From NCBI GenBank assembly GCA_021292165.1, contig JAHFWL010000418.1, positions 62,001-126,000 on the forward strand: a DNA stretch of 64,000 nt, given 5' to 3'. Within the stretch, counting starts at the first letter, position 1. Each line of letters begins with the position of its first letter. Origin of the DNA: Shinisaurus crocodilurus. Lineage: Eukaryota; Chordata; Lepidosauria; Squamata; Shinisauridae. The position numbers were made by a program, and so were the translations under genes. A model generated the notes under the pieces. That model ran no database searches. It worked only from the letters and a program-made list of their open reading frames with translations, and was not told the origin of the DNA. Positions 22,372-31,991 of the stretch are shown piece after piece.

Positions 22372-25300
22372 CTTCAAGGCTGGGGAAGACTCCTTCCCAC
22401 AGTCTGGAAAACTCCTTTTAGGCCTGGTGGAGCCCAGCTTTGCCAGGAACGCAGCTGATTTCCCCATCTAGGCATAGCCCTAGAACAGTGATGGCGAACC
22501 TTTTTCAGCCAGAGTGCCCAAACTGCAACACAAAACCAACTTATTTATTTCAAAGTGCCAACACTGCAATTAAACCTGAATACCGAGGTTTTAGTTTTAG
22601 AGAAACAACTCATAGAGTTGTCCGAACTAATTAACATCTTTTGTCTTTAAAGAAAAACACAATAACAGAGCTTTCAATGATACAAACAGTTTTTTGTTGA
22701 AAAAAAATCAACTCAAAAAATTATTATAGTACTACATTGTACACATAGCCTGAAGGGCATTTATACAAACTTTTAAAATAGTTAGGCACATGTATTTTTG
22801 GATAAGGGATTCTCAACTTGTAATATGATTATATGCCAGACTGAAATTGTATGGGGCAAGCTTTACTCCGGGTCCTTTCCCTGCTTCTACAGCTGTCGGA
22901 TTAGTAAAAGTAAAAGTCAACCTGTACTAGGATGAGTAAGATAAACAAGAAAACTAAACGTGCTTAACACATTTTAAACACTTTATGTCTTGGACTGCAA
23001 ACACTGCATTAGGTAAAAGTTTGCATTGGGCATGCTTTTGCACAATTAATGTGATTTTTGCTCTTGCATGCATGCTGATAATTTGTCAAACCTTGGCTCA
23101 TACTCCGTTAGTTTGAGAGCAACACATGCAGCACACAGGTCAACTGTTAGGGCTTTACATCCAAGCCATGCTCTGTGCATCAGTCTTCAAAATCTTTTAA
23201 ATGTGATAACAATGTAGAAAAGAATTCTGTAACAGGAATTCTAGAATATTCCACACTGTGAGAAAGAACAAGATCATTAGTGTTTTGCAGAAGGGGACGG
23301 TCTTTTTGCGATCTGGTGACCAATGGCTTGAGTGCCCACAGAGAGGTCCCTGCGTGCCAGCTGTGGCACCCGTGCCATAGGTTCGCCATCACTGCCCTAG
23401 AATGTGTGTGTTTGTATACAGGTCTAATGAGAGCGCACCACGTAATACACTTTAGTGTTCCTGAGCCCTGCAGCTCCCCCATATCTATCCCCAGATGAAC
23501 CCCCCTTACCTGTGGGATCTTGTAGATGCCCATTACTGTTGCAATCTCCCAGGAGGATTTGGAGTTGAGACCCCCAATAACGGAGAGCAGTTTATCCTGC
23601 CTGTCGCATTTATAACTGGGAACCATTCGCCCCCGAGTGGAAAGAAGAGAGAGGCTGTTCAAATGCATATCACGGACAAGATCCCTGTGCTGATAGATAC
23701 GGAAGCCCAGCGTTGTGTTGGGAAGGAGAGTCGGATCCTGGTTGAGCTCAGTGATGGCAAACGCCAAGGCCAGGAAGTGCTGATAGTTCTTGACTATTGT
23801 TCTGTAATGGTAAGAATGAGATTTGGGAGGTGGGTGAGGATCCCAACGGAACTGCTGAGAAGTGGAGGCTTAAAATGTCCATCTGCTTGAACCCTCTTTG
23901 AACAAAGAAACACTTCTAGACCAAAGACATCTGCACAAAGGATTTGTAGACAAATTCAGATTGTTCTATTGACTCACAGAGACATGAAATATTGGTAGCT
24001 GCATTTGATAAGAATATCTGAAGATCCCTGCTGGATCAGATAATAATTCATTCATTTATTATCTGTTTTCTTCAGTTACGTTCCACCTTCCAGAATGCAA
24101 ATGTTACCAAGGGGACTTACAACATGCAATAATAAAATCAAAATGAGGCAAAAATGTTTTTAGAAATAACTGTTGGCCAAGATCCTTCCCACAGGGCAGC
24201 TATTCAAGGCTTGAAAATGGCTAATCACTCTTGATAGAACCACCCACTTCCCTAACTTTGTCAGAGAAGAACATTCTGAGAGCCCTGCTGGATCACACCA
24301 CGATGGTTCCATCTGGCTCAGCATCCTTTTTTTCCGTCTGTGGTCTGCCAAGATGCTTCCTGCGAGATCGGCAAGATGGAGATGAAGGCAACAGCCCTCC
24401 TTTCTCCTTCTTCCCCCGTGTAACCATTCCTGTTCAGTGGTAGACTGCCTCTCATAATAGACCAGTACTTTCTGATCCTTGGTCAAGGCCATCACCATAT
24501 CTGCAAAATCTCTCTGTAGTGAAGCAAAATAGTTCACATGTGATTCAGACTATTGAGGGAAAGGAACATAGCTCAGTGCCAGAGCCCCTGCTTTGCATGT
24601 CGACGGTCCCTCACCTCTCCAGGTAGGTCTGGGAAAAAAACCCTCTTTGAAAACCTGGAGAGCTGTTGCCAATCACTGCAAGCAATTTTGAACTAATTGC
24701 ACCAAAGCTCTGATTTGGTAAAAGGCAGCTACAGACTTAAACCAGCCCTTTATCTAGAACCATGAGGACTGGAAACTTGTTTTATTTTAGAGGAATGCCC
24801 ATGGTTCAAAGAAAGAGCACCTCCTTCAAATGCAACTCGTCCCAGGATCAGCCTTGGCATATACAGGCAACCATGGGAGGGAGAGACGCTGCCTAACACC
24901 CTGGAGACGCTGCCTAACATGGCTAGATACTGAGCCAGAGAGGATCAATGGTGTCGCTCAGTATGAGGCTGCTTCCAGTGCTCTTGTTCAAAGCAGCCCT
25001 TCATTCAGGGTCATGAGGACTGGCATGTTTTTTTCATTTTAGCCAAAGGACCAATACAGCACCTGGTTTTCCCATGGACGGTTCAATCTCTGGCAACATT
25101 TCTAGGTAGGACAGGGAAGGATAGACACTACCAGCATTGCAGCCGGAGGTGAACCAGATGGACCGATGGTCTGTCTTGGTCGAAAGAAGCTTTCCAGGCG
25201 AATCTGTCAATTTTGCCTTGCTGCCCTTATAGAGCACCTACAGAGGAATTGCTGAGTCCAAAATATATCTTTTCTGTCAAATGATATGGATGGATGCATT

Positions 25301-27136
25301 ATTATCATCAAAATTTTGGTGTTTTACTTTCAGAAGGACTTTGTGCATAGAAATGGAGAAGAGTGTAAGGGTAATCGAGTACAGAGGTTTTCTTTCCTTT
25401 TCCCTTCTTAGAATTTCTTCTCAGAACAGGGAGCTAATGTGCATTTAACATACATTTCAGTATATTTGAGGGGGGTTTGCAAAAGCTTATTCCTTGCAAT
25501 AAGTATACTATTCGCTCAGTGTTGGTCATTTCAGTATTTTATTATCAGAACCCTTATTACAGAGGGTACAAAAACCACACAATTATTCTGCACACTGCAG
25601 AATCTCACCCGCGCCCTGCAAAACGCCTGAGGCATCCAGAGGTGGGGATGCTTCGGTCTTACCAACCTCAGGTCCTCAGTACACCTCCTGTTGCCCCAAG
25701 TATTTGGACATGGATGATGGGAGTTGTGGTTCAAACTACATCTGGGAATTCAAGGTTGGGAACCAGATCAGGAGTGGGCAGACTCCAAGCTTGCAGGATC
25801 TACTTCATTTTGTACAAGCACCCTGAGATCCCCCAACCGGAGCCGGCGCTTTGAATGAAAGACGTGCCATTTTAATTTAATTATTCTGAGATCAGAAATC
25901 TGTTTGTGTACCACAACTGAATGGAGCCCACAGCTCTTGGATACAAGCCCCACTCCTGGCTACCCCCAAGATTTCCTCATTTCAGCTGCACAATTTAGGG
26001 CAGGAGGGTCATTTGTTGCTGCTCTTATTACACAACTGGGAGTCAGAAATGCTTGCTGATCCACTCAGATCAGCCAGAGATCTGCCAGTAGATCCAGACC
26101 TACCTTCACGACTCCTGTCTTTGATGAATTTTGCTTAGGGCACAGATGGGGGGACATTCCTAATGCATTACCAGACAACATGAAACCAAATTACCGTTTA
26201 GCTCTGCCTCTGTTCCCTGCATAAAAGCCCTCGGAAAGAGGTGGAAACTTGGCGAATAAGGGGTGAAATTATTTTCCACAGCTTTCGGACACCACCACAG
26301 ATACTTTGCAGCTTCTTCATTTTCTCCAATGGCAACAGCAAGGTCTGGCCTCTAATTGGGAGAATTACAGCTTTAAGAACTTTTCCAGGTGTGATATATA
26401 TGTTGAAGCAGGAGTGCTGGAACGAGGCCATGCATAGACTAAGAAAAGACTGCAGAGAGCACCAGAGGTGTGTCATTGGCATCCTGCCCTCAAAGGTGTG
26501 CAGCCATAAGGCATGCCCTTTTGGCAGACCCATTCGGTGACCCAGAGGTGAAGGTGGAGACCTATATGAACCTTCAGTTTGTTTGTTTCTATTATTGTTA
26601 GTGTAATTACTGATGAAGATAATAAAGATGATCATGATAATAACGGTGATAATTATTATTATGGTTACCCACTTACAAATGAACAGGTCTTTGAAAGTTT
26701 GTCTCGTGTATGTTTTTTAAAGCTGATCATTTAAAGTTATTAAATAATGCTCTGTATTAATTAATAAACTTGGAGAGCCGCTGCTAGTCAGTGTCGACAA
26801 TATTGGGCTGGATGGATCCATGGTCTGACTCAGTGTGAGGCAACTCCCTATGTTCCAACTTCCCAGTCTGAAATCAGAACAGGGGAAGAATCTATCAAAG
26901 AATCCTCTCATGCATACTTACTCTCTTAGAACGAAGATCTTTGATGTGGCAAAACTATGAAAGTCTTGTCCCTTTGTATAAGAATAACTGCCAAGTGCCA
27001 TGTTCCCACCAACAATGAGGTCTCCTGGCCTGTAATAGCCTTCTTGTGATCCAAAAGGCCTGCTCACAGGGCACTTGGTCCTCAGCATCCTCTGGGCTGC
27101 CTGAGACAGGAGCCACAACAGCAGCAGCCAAGTCAT
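12236..27136 (-). CDS. V2R gene A: intact six-exon vomeronasal type-2 receptor
   Basis: Predicted type-2 vomeronasal receptor, a family C GPCR of vomeronasal sensory neurons that binds peptide or protein chemosignals (family knowledge). The exons on the minus strand are 27,136-26,922, 23,801-23,510, 18,743-17,916, 17,409-17,200, 14,373-14,247 and 13,134-12,236. All junctions are GT/AG and phases 2,0,0,0,1 agree. The sum is 857 codons, giving 856 residues, the usual V2R length. Signal peptide at about 1-17; Venus-flytrap ligand domain to about 515; cysteine-rich domain about 516-580; seven TM segments about 590-841; C-terminus KKK. No stop or frameshift was found in any exon. Introns carry L2, a solo LTR and a hAT element. 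This is the only copy in the window that looks functional; expression cannot be judged. Confidence 0.9.
13135..14246 (-). other. V2R gene A intron 5
   Basis: About 1.1 kb without genes. Bases 13,773-13,902 have an inverted counterpart at about 48,955-49,105, outside any gene. Homologous sequence occurs in gene B; gene C has lost part of it. Confidence 0.75.
14247..14373 (-). CDS. V2R gene A exon 5 (cysteine-rich domain)
   Basis: Acceptor ccttttag; reads [19 protein letters not shown], then [15 protein letters not shown] and ISNWT. Donor gtagct after one base (phase 1). 127 bp. The Cys pattern (C-x3-C, CC-x2-C-x2-C) is that of the V2R cysteine-rich domain, whose last cysteines are in exon 6. 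A shifted frame across the exon is open too but is only a shadow. Confidence 0.88.
14374..17199 (-). other. V2R gene A intron 4
   Basis: About 2.8 kb. Bases 14,374-15,473 are homologous to intron 4 of B and C. The rest is an L2 LINE insertion (15,481-17,162) unique to A. There is no other gene. Confidence 0.8.
15481..17162 (+). mobile_element. L2-like LINE, 5'-truncated, in gene A intron 4
   Basis: A non-LTR retrotransposon fragment in the orientation opposite to the receptor gene. The RT shows [61 protein letters not shown] and the catalytic YADDTQLYL. The C-terminal region has [19 protein letters not shown]. It ends in an aataaata-type tail. The 7-bp target duplication atggttt flanks it (15,474-15,480 and 17,163-17,169). 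Genes B and C show the empty site ('gtagcatggtttagtttccc'). ORF2 is broken by a TAG at 16,009-16,011 and frameshifts. The clade is assigned by motif memory; a Rex/Daphne relative is the alternative. Confidence 0.85.
17200..17409 (-). CDS. V2R gene A exon 4
   Basis: Acceptor ccatttcag; reads [20 protein letters not shown], then [15 protein letters not shown] and ends IVWATE before donor gtgggg. It is 210 bp, phase 0, residues 446-515. RFNNSAG and YDILNW are family hallmarks at the end of the ligand domain. The frame runs a few codons into the intron before a stop. Confidence 0.9.
17410..17915 (-). other. V2R gene A intron 3
   Basis: 506 bp, homologous in all three copies, with no repeat insertion or gene recognised. 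Confidence 0.8.
17916..18743 (-). CDS. V2R gene A exon 3 (main ligand-binding domain)
   Basis: Acceptor ccttcag, then [10 protein letters not shown]; donor gtaatg after NIQPWQ. It is 828 bp, 276 codons, phase 0 on both sides. It contains [20 protein letters not shown] (the V2R H-F-x-W-x-W-V/I-G-L block), [15 protein letters not shown], and HALHAV near the end. Fully open. Residues 170-445. Confidence 0.92.
19470..19700 (+). repeat. Dispersed repeat ('gccctgctggatcaga' family)
   Basis: Contains 'agagccctgctggatcagag', 'tctagtccag', 'tgttcacacagtggccaacc' and 'ccccagcaactggtgta'. Other partial copies lie at about 20,248-20,460, 24,270-24,440 and 42,570-42,740. I recognise the phrases as a common reptile repeat but cannot name its family by eye. 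Confidence 0.65.
20248..20460 (+). repeat. Dispersed repeat, second copy
   Basis: Shares 'agaagagccctactggatca' and 'ctgttcacacagtggc' with the copy at 19,470. No coding potential. Confidence 0.6.
20735..21429 (-). mobile_element. Solo LTR with internal minisatellite
   Basis: A 695-bp element that starts tgtcaagg and ends ccctcaca (TG...CA), flanked by the 5-bp duplication gcaca (20,730-20,734 and 21,430-21,434). On the minus strand a TATA-like ctatatatg lies at about 21,155-21,163. No internal retroviral genes are present, so it is a solo LTR. It contains four tandem 36-bp units at 21,264-21,400. Confidence 0.8.
21264..21400 (+). repeat. 36-bp minisatellite, about four units
   Basis: Units start at 21,264, 21,300, 21,336 and 21,372 ('gtgtttgggccttcaggctt' each). 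The first three are almost identical and the fourth diverges. Because 36 is divisible by three, the frame stays open and gives a 12-residue repeat, which is a by-product and not a gene. It lies in the 5' (U3) part of the solo LTR. Confidence 0.92.
22340..22368. repeat. (GT)n microsatellite
   Basis: About fourteen gt units. The homologous place in B (40,745-40,770) and C (62,979-63,004) has shorter, interrupted runs. Confidence 0.9.
22486..23394. mobile_element. hAT DNA transposon, non-autonomous
   Basis: Terminal inverted repeat: cagtgatggcgaacct at the left end and its complement (aggttcgccatcactg, with one base offset) at the right. A perfect 8-bp target duplication, ccctagaa, lies at 22,478-22,485 and 23,395-23,402. 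Eight-base duplications and a CAGTG...CACTG end are typical of hAT. At 909 bp with no transposase frame, it is non-autonomous. Confidence 0.92.
23510..23801 (-). CDS. V2R gene A exon 2 (ligand-binding domain, lobe 1)
   Basis: Acceptor ccattacag at 23,802-23,810; the exon begins in phase 2 and reads [20 protein letters not shown] and [13 protein letters not shown]. It ends YKIPQ at donor gtaagg (23,509). It is 292 bp, residues 72-169. This is the first part of the Venus-flytrap fold. It lies right next to a hAT element in intron 2. Confidence 0.9.
23802..26921 (-). other. V2R gene A intron 1
   Basis: About 3.1 kb, homologous to intron 1 of gene B (which in addition carries an L1). It includes SINE-like pieces (24,565-24,760; 26,765-26,860) and a copy of the dispersed repeat (24,270-24,440). 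No genes. Confidence 0.75.
24565..24760 (+). repeat. tRNA-derived SINE-like repeat
   Basis: The better-preserved copy in gene B (42,868-43,070) shows the tRNA-like head 'catagctcagtggtagagcc' and a B box 'gggttcaatcc'. Here the B box is degraded. The body contains 'agagctgttgccaatcactg'. Related bodies lie at 26,765-26,860 and 47,066-47,290. Confidence 0.65.
26922..27136 (-). CDS. V2R gene A exon 1 (signal peptide, N-terminus)
   Basis: Starts at the ATG at 27,136 ([15 protein letters not shown]), a hydrophobic signal peptide, then [10 protein letters not shown] and [11 protein letters not shown], the V2R N-terminal GDLIIGG motif. The open frame extends upstream to 27,265, but MTWLLLL is the only start that puts a signal peptide at the N-terminus. 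It ends at 26,922 with donor gtaagt after two bases of a Glu codon (phase 2). Residues 1-71. Confidence 0.9.
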
Positions 27137-27870
27137 CGTCAGCACAGAAAGTCTTTCCCTTCCAGTATATAGACAAACAGAACCTGGAGCAGAGCCGACT
27201 TCACTGGCTACGGCAAGGGAATTAGTTCTTAGCCAGAAATGAGCAGATGTCAAGTGATGAGACACCTCCCGAACTCCACATGGTAGGGTTCAGGGTGTAT
27301 TTACATTAGGCATGTTTTCTCTGGGATTTCTTTGTTATTGACTTCCTGGATGGAAATCCATAGGGGATTCATTACTGTCATTTTGATAATTCCAGCGTAG
27401 AGAAACAAGCACAGCCCAAGACTGCTTTGCTCCCTGTGCAATTTGAGGGAGAAAAACACATTTGCATCACTTCTGCTTCTCTGTGGGCAAGTTGGACTTG
27501 ACTTTAGTTGTCAGGTTCTGCCCTTTGGCCTGTGTAAATCTGATTACCTAATTCCAAGATGGGGTCTGGGCTTATGCGCCAATGTTCATTGACCCAGACC
27601 AATGGCTGGGAAAGGGAGATGTTGGCACCTGGTGACAGCAGTGCAGGGCTGGGCAAGAAGGCATTGCTGGATGAAATGACTGGTCTGTCTGTGGTTATAA
27701 CATCCTGCAGGGGCAGAGGACCTATTAGGATGGTCCACCCCAAAACACCAATGTGTCTAAGGGATTCATGACTGGTTTGGGAGTGTTTTTGTTTAGCATG
27801 GCAGGCATCGCTGCCAAGGCCTTAGTCTCACCGTTTTGCCCAACTGTCTTCTCTGGCTTTGTGGAGATGA
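27137..27870 (-). other. Upstream flank of V2R gene A
   Basis: Homologous to 47,556-48,290 upstream of gene B. The promoter must lie in here or further away, but no TATA box or initiator could be assigned with confidence. The homology ends at the CR1 at 27,871. Confidence 0.6.
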
Positions 27871-30159
27871 GATAACCAACAGAGATGAGTTAGTGGATAA
27901 AGTGGCAGTTTCGGGAACTCTGGGGGAAAGTGACCATGTTATACTTGAGTTCTTGATTCTAAGCGGAGCAAAAGCTGAGTGTAGCCAAACACGTACCCTG
28001 GATTTTAGGAAAGCCAATTTTAACAAACTCAGAACAATGATAAGTAAGCTCCCATGGCAAGCGACTCTAATGAGAAAAGGAGCCCAGGAGGGGTGGGAGT
28101 TTTTAAAAAAGGAAATTTTAAAGGCACAATTGCAAACAATTCCCACAAGGAAAAAAGGCAGAGGGCAACAGAAGAAACCAATGTGGCTTCACAATAAACT
28201 CAAAGATGACCTGAAAACAAAACAGGACACGTATAGGAAGTGGAAGGAAGGACAGGCTACAAGGGAAGAGTACAGGCAGGTAGCACAGAACTGCAGAAAT
28301 AGTGTCAGGAAGGCTAAAGCTGAGAATGAGCTAAGGTTAGCGAGGGATGCTAAAAACAACAAGAAAGCTTTCTTCAGATACATGCACAGTAAAAGACAGA
28401 GGAAAGAACTCCGTAATGAGGATGGCAAACTGATAACAGAAGACAAGAAAAAAGGCAGAAGTGTTCAATTCCTACTTCAGCTCGGTCTTCTCCCAAAAGA
28501 GGTTCTATGACCCCCCTGGCAAACCTGAAGTGCAGACTGAAGGGGCAGGATTGCAGCTTGAGATTGATAGGCAAATGGTCAAGGAGCACCTGATTACTCT
28601 GAACGAGTTTAAATCTCCAGGGCCTGACGAGCTGCATCCTAGAGTAATAAAGGAACTGGCAGAAGAACTCTCAGAATCACTGTCTATTATCTTTGAGAAA
28701 TCATGGAGGACAGGTGAAGTGCCAGATGACTGGAGGAGGGCAAATGTTGTTCCCATCTTCAAAAAAGGGCAAGAAGGAGGAACCTGGGAACTATAGGCAA
28801 GTCAGTCTGACATCAATCCCTGGGGAAATTTTGGAGCAGATTATAAAGAAGTCAGTTTGCAAGCACCTTGAAAACAATGCAGTGATTACTAGAAGCCAGC
28901 ATGGATTTGTCAAAAACAAATCTTGCCAGACTAATCTGATCTCATTTTTTGATTGGGTAACCTTCCATGTGGACTGTGGGAATGCTGTGGACATCATATA
29001 TCTGGACTTCAGCAAAGCTGTCGACAAAGTGCCTCACGATATCCTGATTAGCAAGCTAGCTAAAAGTGGGCCAGATGGGACAACTATCAGGTGGATCCAC
29101 AATTGGCTACAGAATCGGACTCAAAGAGTGCTTATCAATGGTTCATTCTCAAACTGGGGAGAAGAAACGAGCGGGGTACCACAGGGCTCGGCCCTGGGCC
29201 CAGTGCTCTTCAACATTTTTATTAATGACTTGGATGAGGAGGTGCAGGGAATGCTTATCAAATTTGCAGATGACACAAAGTTAGGGGGAACAGCTAATAC
29301 TCTGGAAGACAGAAACAAAATTCAAAGCGATCTCGATAGGCTGGAGCGCTGGGCCGAAAACAACAGAATGAAATTTAATAGAGATAAATGCCAAGTGCTG
29401 CACCTAGGGAAAGGAAACCAAATGCAGAGTTACAGAATGGGGGACACTTGGCTCAACAATACTACAAGCGAGAAGGATCCTGGAATTGTGGTAGATCACA
29501 AACTGAATATGAGCCAGCAATGCGATGTGGCTGCAAAGAAGGCAAATGCTATTTTGGGCTGCATTAATAGAAGCATTGCTTCCAAATCGCGTGAAGTGAT
29601 AATTCCCCTTTACTCGGCACTGGTTAGGCCTCATCTTGAGCATTGCATACAGTTCTGGGCACCACACTTTCAGAAGGACGTAGACAAACTGGAGAGGGTT
29701 CAGAGGAGGGCAACAAGGATGATAAAGGGACTGGAAACAGGGCCCTATGAGGAGAGACTGAAAGAACTGGGCATGTTTAGCCTTCAGAAGAGGAGACTGA
29801 GGGGAGATATGATCGCTCTTTTCCAGTACTTGAAGGGTTATCACACAGAGGAGGGCCAGAATCTCTTCTCAGTCATCCCAGTTTGCAGGACACGGAATAA
29901 TGGGCTCTCGTTACAGGAACCCAGATTCCACCTAAATATCAGGAAAAATTCCCTGACGGTCAGAGCAATAAGACAATGGAACCAACTACCTAGGGAGGTG
30001 GTGAGCTCTCCCACTCTGGAGGCATTCAAGGTGTGGCTGGACAGTCATCTGTCAGGGATGCTTTGACCTGGATTCCTGCATTGAGCAGGGGGTTGGACTC
30101 GATGGCCTTGCAGGCCCCTTCCAACTCTACTTTTCTATGATTCTATGATTCTATGATTC
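27871..30159 (+). mobile_element. CR1 LINE at the A/B duplication junction
   Basis: A 5'-truncated CR1 starting at ITNRDELVDKVAVSG (end of the endonuclease domain). The RT is largely open over 28,780-30,066 (YLDFSKAVDKVPHD, SGVPQGSALGPVLF, FADDTKL). It ends in tctatgattctatgattc. Frame breaks occur near 28,450 and 28,780. On the left it joins gene A's upstream flank ('gtggagatga'). On the right it joins the 3' flank of gene B ('ccctgctcaactcgcgttct'). It thus sits where about 6.5 kb of sequence lies between B and C. Confidence 0.93.
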
Positions 30160-30792
30160 ATCCCTGCTCAACTCGCGTTCTCCCAAGTCGAGTCAGGGAA
30201 GCGACTTCTGGGTTCCTGACAGGCTGCTGTTTATGTAGAAAATGCCTTAAGATACGCTAAAATGGGCCACAATTTGCATGAGTTGCTCAAATTGTGGCCA
30301 CTTTTGACATATCTTAAGAAATTTTCTAAGTAAAATGTGACCCCCTGTGAACCTGAAAGTCTGGCTACTGGAAAGGCACACTCCAGCTTCTGGCCCATCT
30401 TGGCGGGTATAGCAGCGGTGTCCGTCAAGCCGTAGGAGGGTTGGGTCCTGGATAATTGCAGACCCCTAATGCAGCCTTTTGTTGCTGATGCAATGAATAA
30501 GAAATATTTTTAAACATTCATTCTTGTTAGTGAATGGGCACCATATTAAAGAAATGTATCAACTGAAGGATTCTTATGGGGAATGGAGAGCCATACAGCA
30601 AATTTCAATTTTGCTTCTAATTGACTGGGTAAGAGCACATGCCACAGCAGTGAGCAAAGGACACATGTGGAAAGGACCCTCTCATTTAACAAATACTGCA
30701 GCACATGAATGATTCAGTAATTCTATTGTGGTTCCTAAACAGATATACTTGATAGGAAATCAAACTAGCAGGGCATGCTCGTAAGTGATAGA
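30160..30792. other. 3' flank of V2R gene B
   Basis: Homologous to 54,838-55,467 and partly to 11,712-12,235. No genes. It contains 'aatgggccacaatttgcatg' and 'caaattgtggccactttt', a short inverted repeat (atgggccacaattt/aaattgtggcca). Confidence 0.65.
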
Positions 30793-31691
30793 TTATTTTT
30801 TCTTGACGAGATGATCTCTGGTGTTGAGATGAGGCCTCAGGACAATAATGTAGCATTTGGGGAGAAAGATGCAACCCAGGAGACCAGCCCCAGAGGCCAA
30901 GATGGAGAAGACCTCCACAGCCACCATGGACTTCCCCTTGGTGCTCAGGTAGGTGGGCACAAAGCAGACCCAAACGCTGCAAAACACCAGCATGCTGAAG
31001 GTGATAAACTTGGCTTCGTTGAAGCTGTCAGGAAGTTTCCTTGCCAGGAAAGCCACGATGAAACTAACGAGGGCCAGGGTACTGATGTAGCCCAAGACAG
31101 TGTAGAACATGGTGACCGAGCCTTCATTGCATTCCACTATGATCTCTCCAGCCAGGGAATGGAAGTCCAAGTTTGGGAACGGGGGAGAGGTCACTAGCCA
31201 GACAGCACAGATCACAGCTTGGATGAGGGGACAGGCCAGGACAATGGAGTTGGTCAGTTGCCTCCCCAAGAGTTTTCTAGCCATGTTTCCTGGCTTGGTG
31301 GCCATAAAGGCCAGAACCACTGTGACAGTTTTTGCCAAAATGGAAGAAACAGCAACAGAGAAGATGATGCTGAAAGCTGTTTGTCGGAGAAGACAGGTGA
31401 CCTTCCCGGGTGGACCGATGAACAGGAAGGAGCAGAGGAAGCAGAGCAGGAGGGAGATGAGCAGGACGTAGGTGAGGTCTCGGTTGTTGGCTTTGACAAT
31501 TGGTGTGTCACGGTGTTTAATGAAGGTTGCCAGCACTAGGGAAGTGATCAGAAAAAGGGAAAGAGCAAGAGAAGCTAAAATGAATCCCAGAGTCTCTTGA
31601 TAGGAAAGGAAGTGGATTTTCTTGGGTTTACACTGGTCTTGGTTCCTGTTTGGGTGTTGATCTTCTGGGCATGGGTCACAGTGATCTGCAT
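30793..31691 (-). pseudogene. V2R gene B exon 6 (7TM, open)
   Basis: 899 bp, [12 protein letters not shown] to the C-terminal VKKK with stop TAA. All seven TM segments are present. Only upstream exons of this gene are damaged, so the loss, if real, is recent. Confidence 0.92.
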
Positions 31692-31991
31692 CTGGAAGGA
31701 GGAACAAGTATTGAATCATCTCAAAGATAACACAGATGCTCATTATGTAGCGGCCAGTGTTCAGCCCACAAAGATGGAAATGCAAATATCCCTTCTGTAG
31801 CTTATTGTACAACAGGCAGCAAAATCCAGTGTGGCTGCCTGTAACCATCCGAACTCGGATTATTATGGGCATCCTACAGAGGGCGGAAGGAGCCCAGAAG
31901 AGAAGGTTGCCCTTTCACTTCTCCCTCCCTGAAAAAGACTTGGATGTCCGATTTCAGTCATCTAAGTCTTTTGTCCTGGAGTGTGAGGAGG

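Larger units (their letters stand above)
18744..23509 (-). other. V2R gene A intron 2
   Basis: About 4.8 kb. It includes a plus-strand open frame at 18,995-19,336 that recurs in B and C, two copies of a dispersed repeat (19,470-19,700; 20,248-20,460), a solo LTR (20,735-21,429), a GT microsatellite at about 22,340-22,368 and a hAT element (22,486-23,394). Confidence 0.75.

Noticed and set aside
23180..23509. Continuation of the V2R exon 2 frame past YKIPQ
   Set aside because: A consensus donor (gtaagg) and the position match the known exon 2/3 boundary; the read-through runs into a hAT element.
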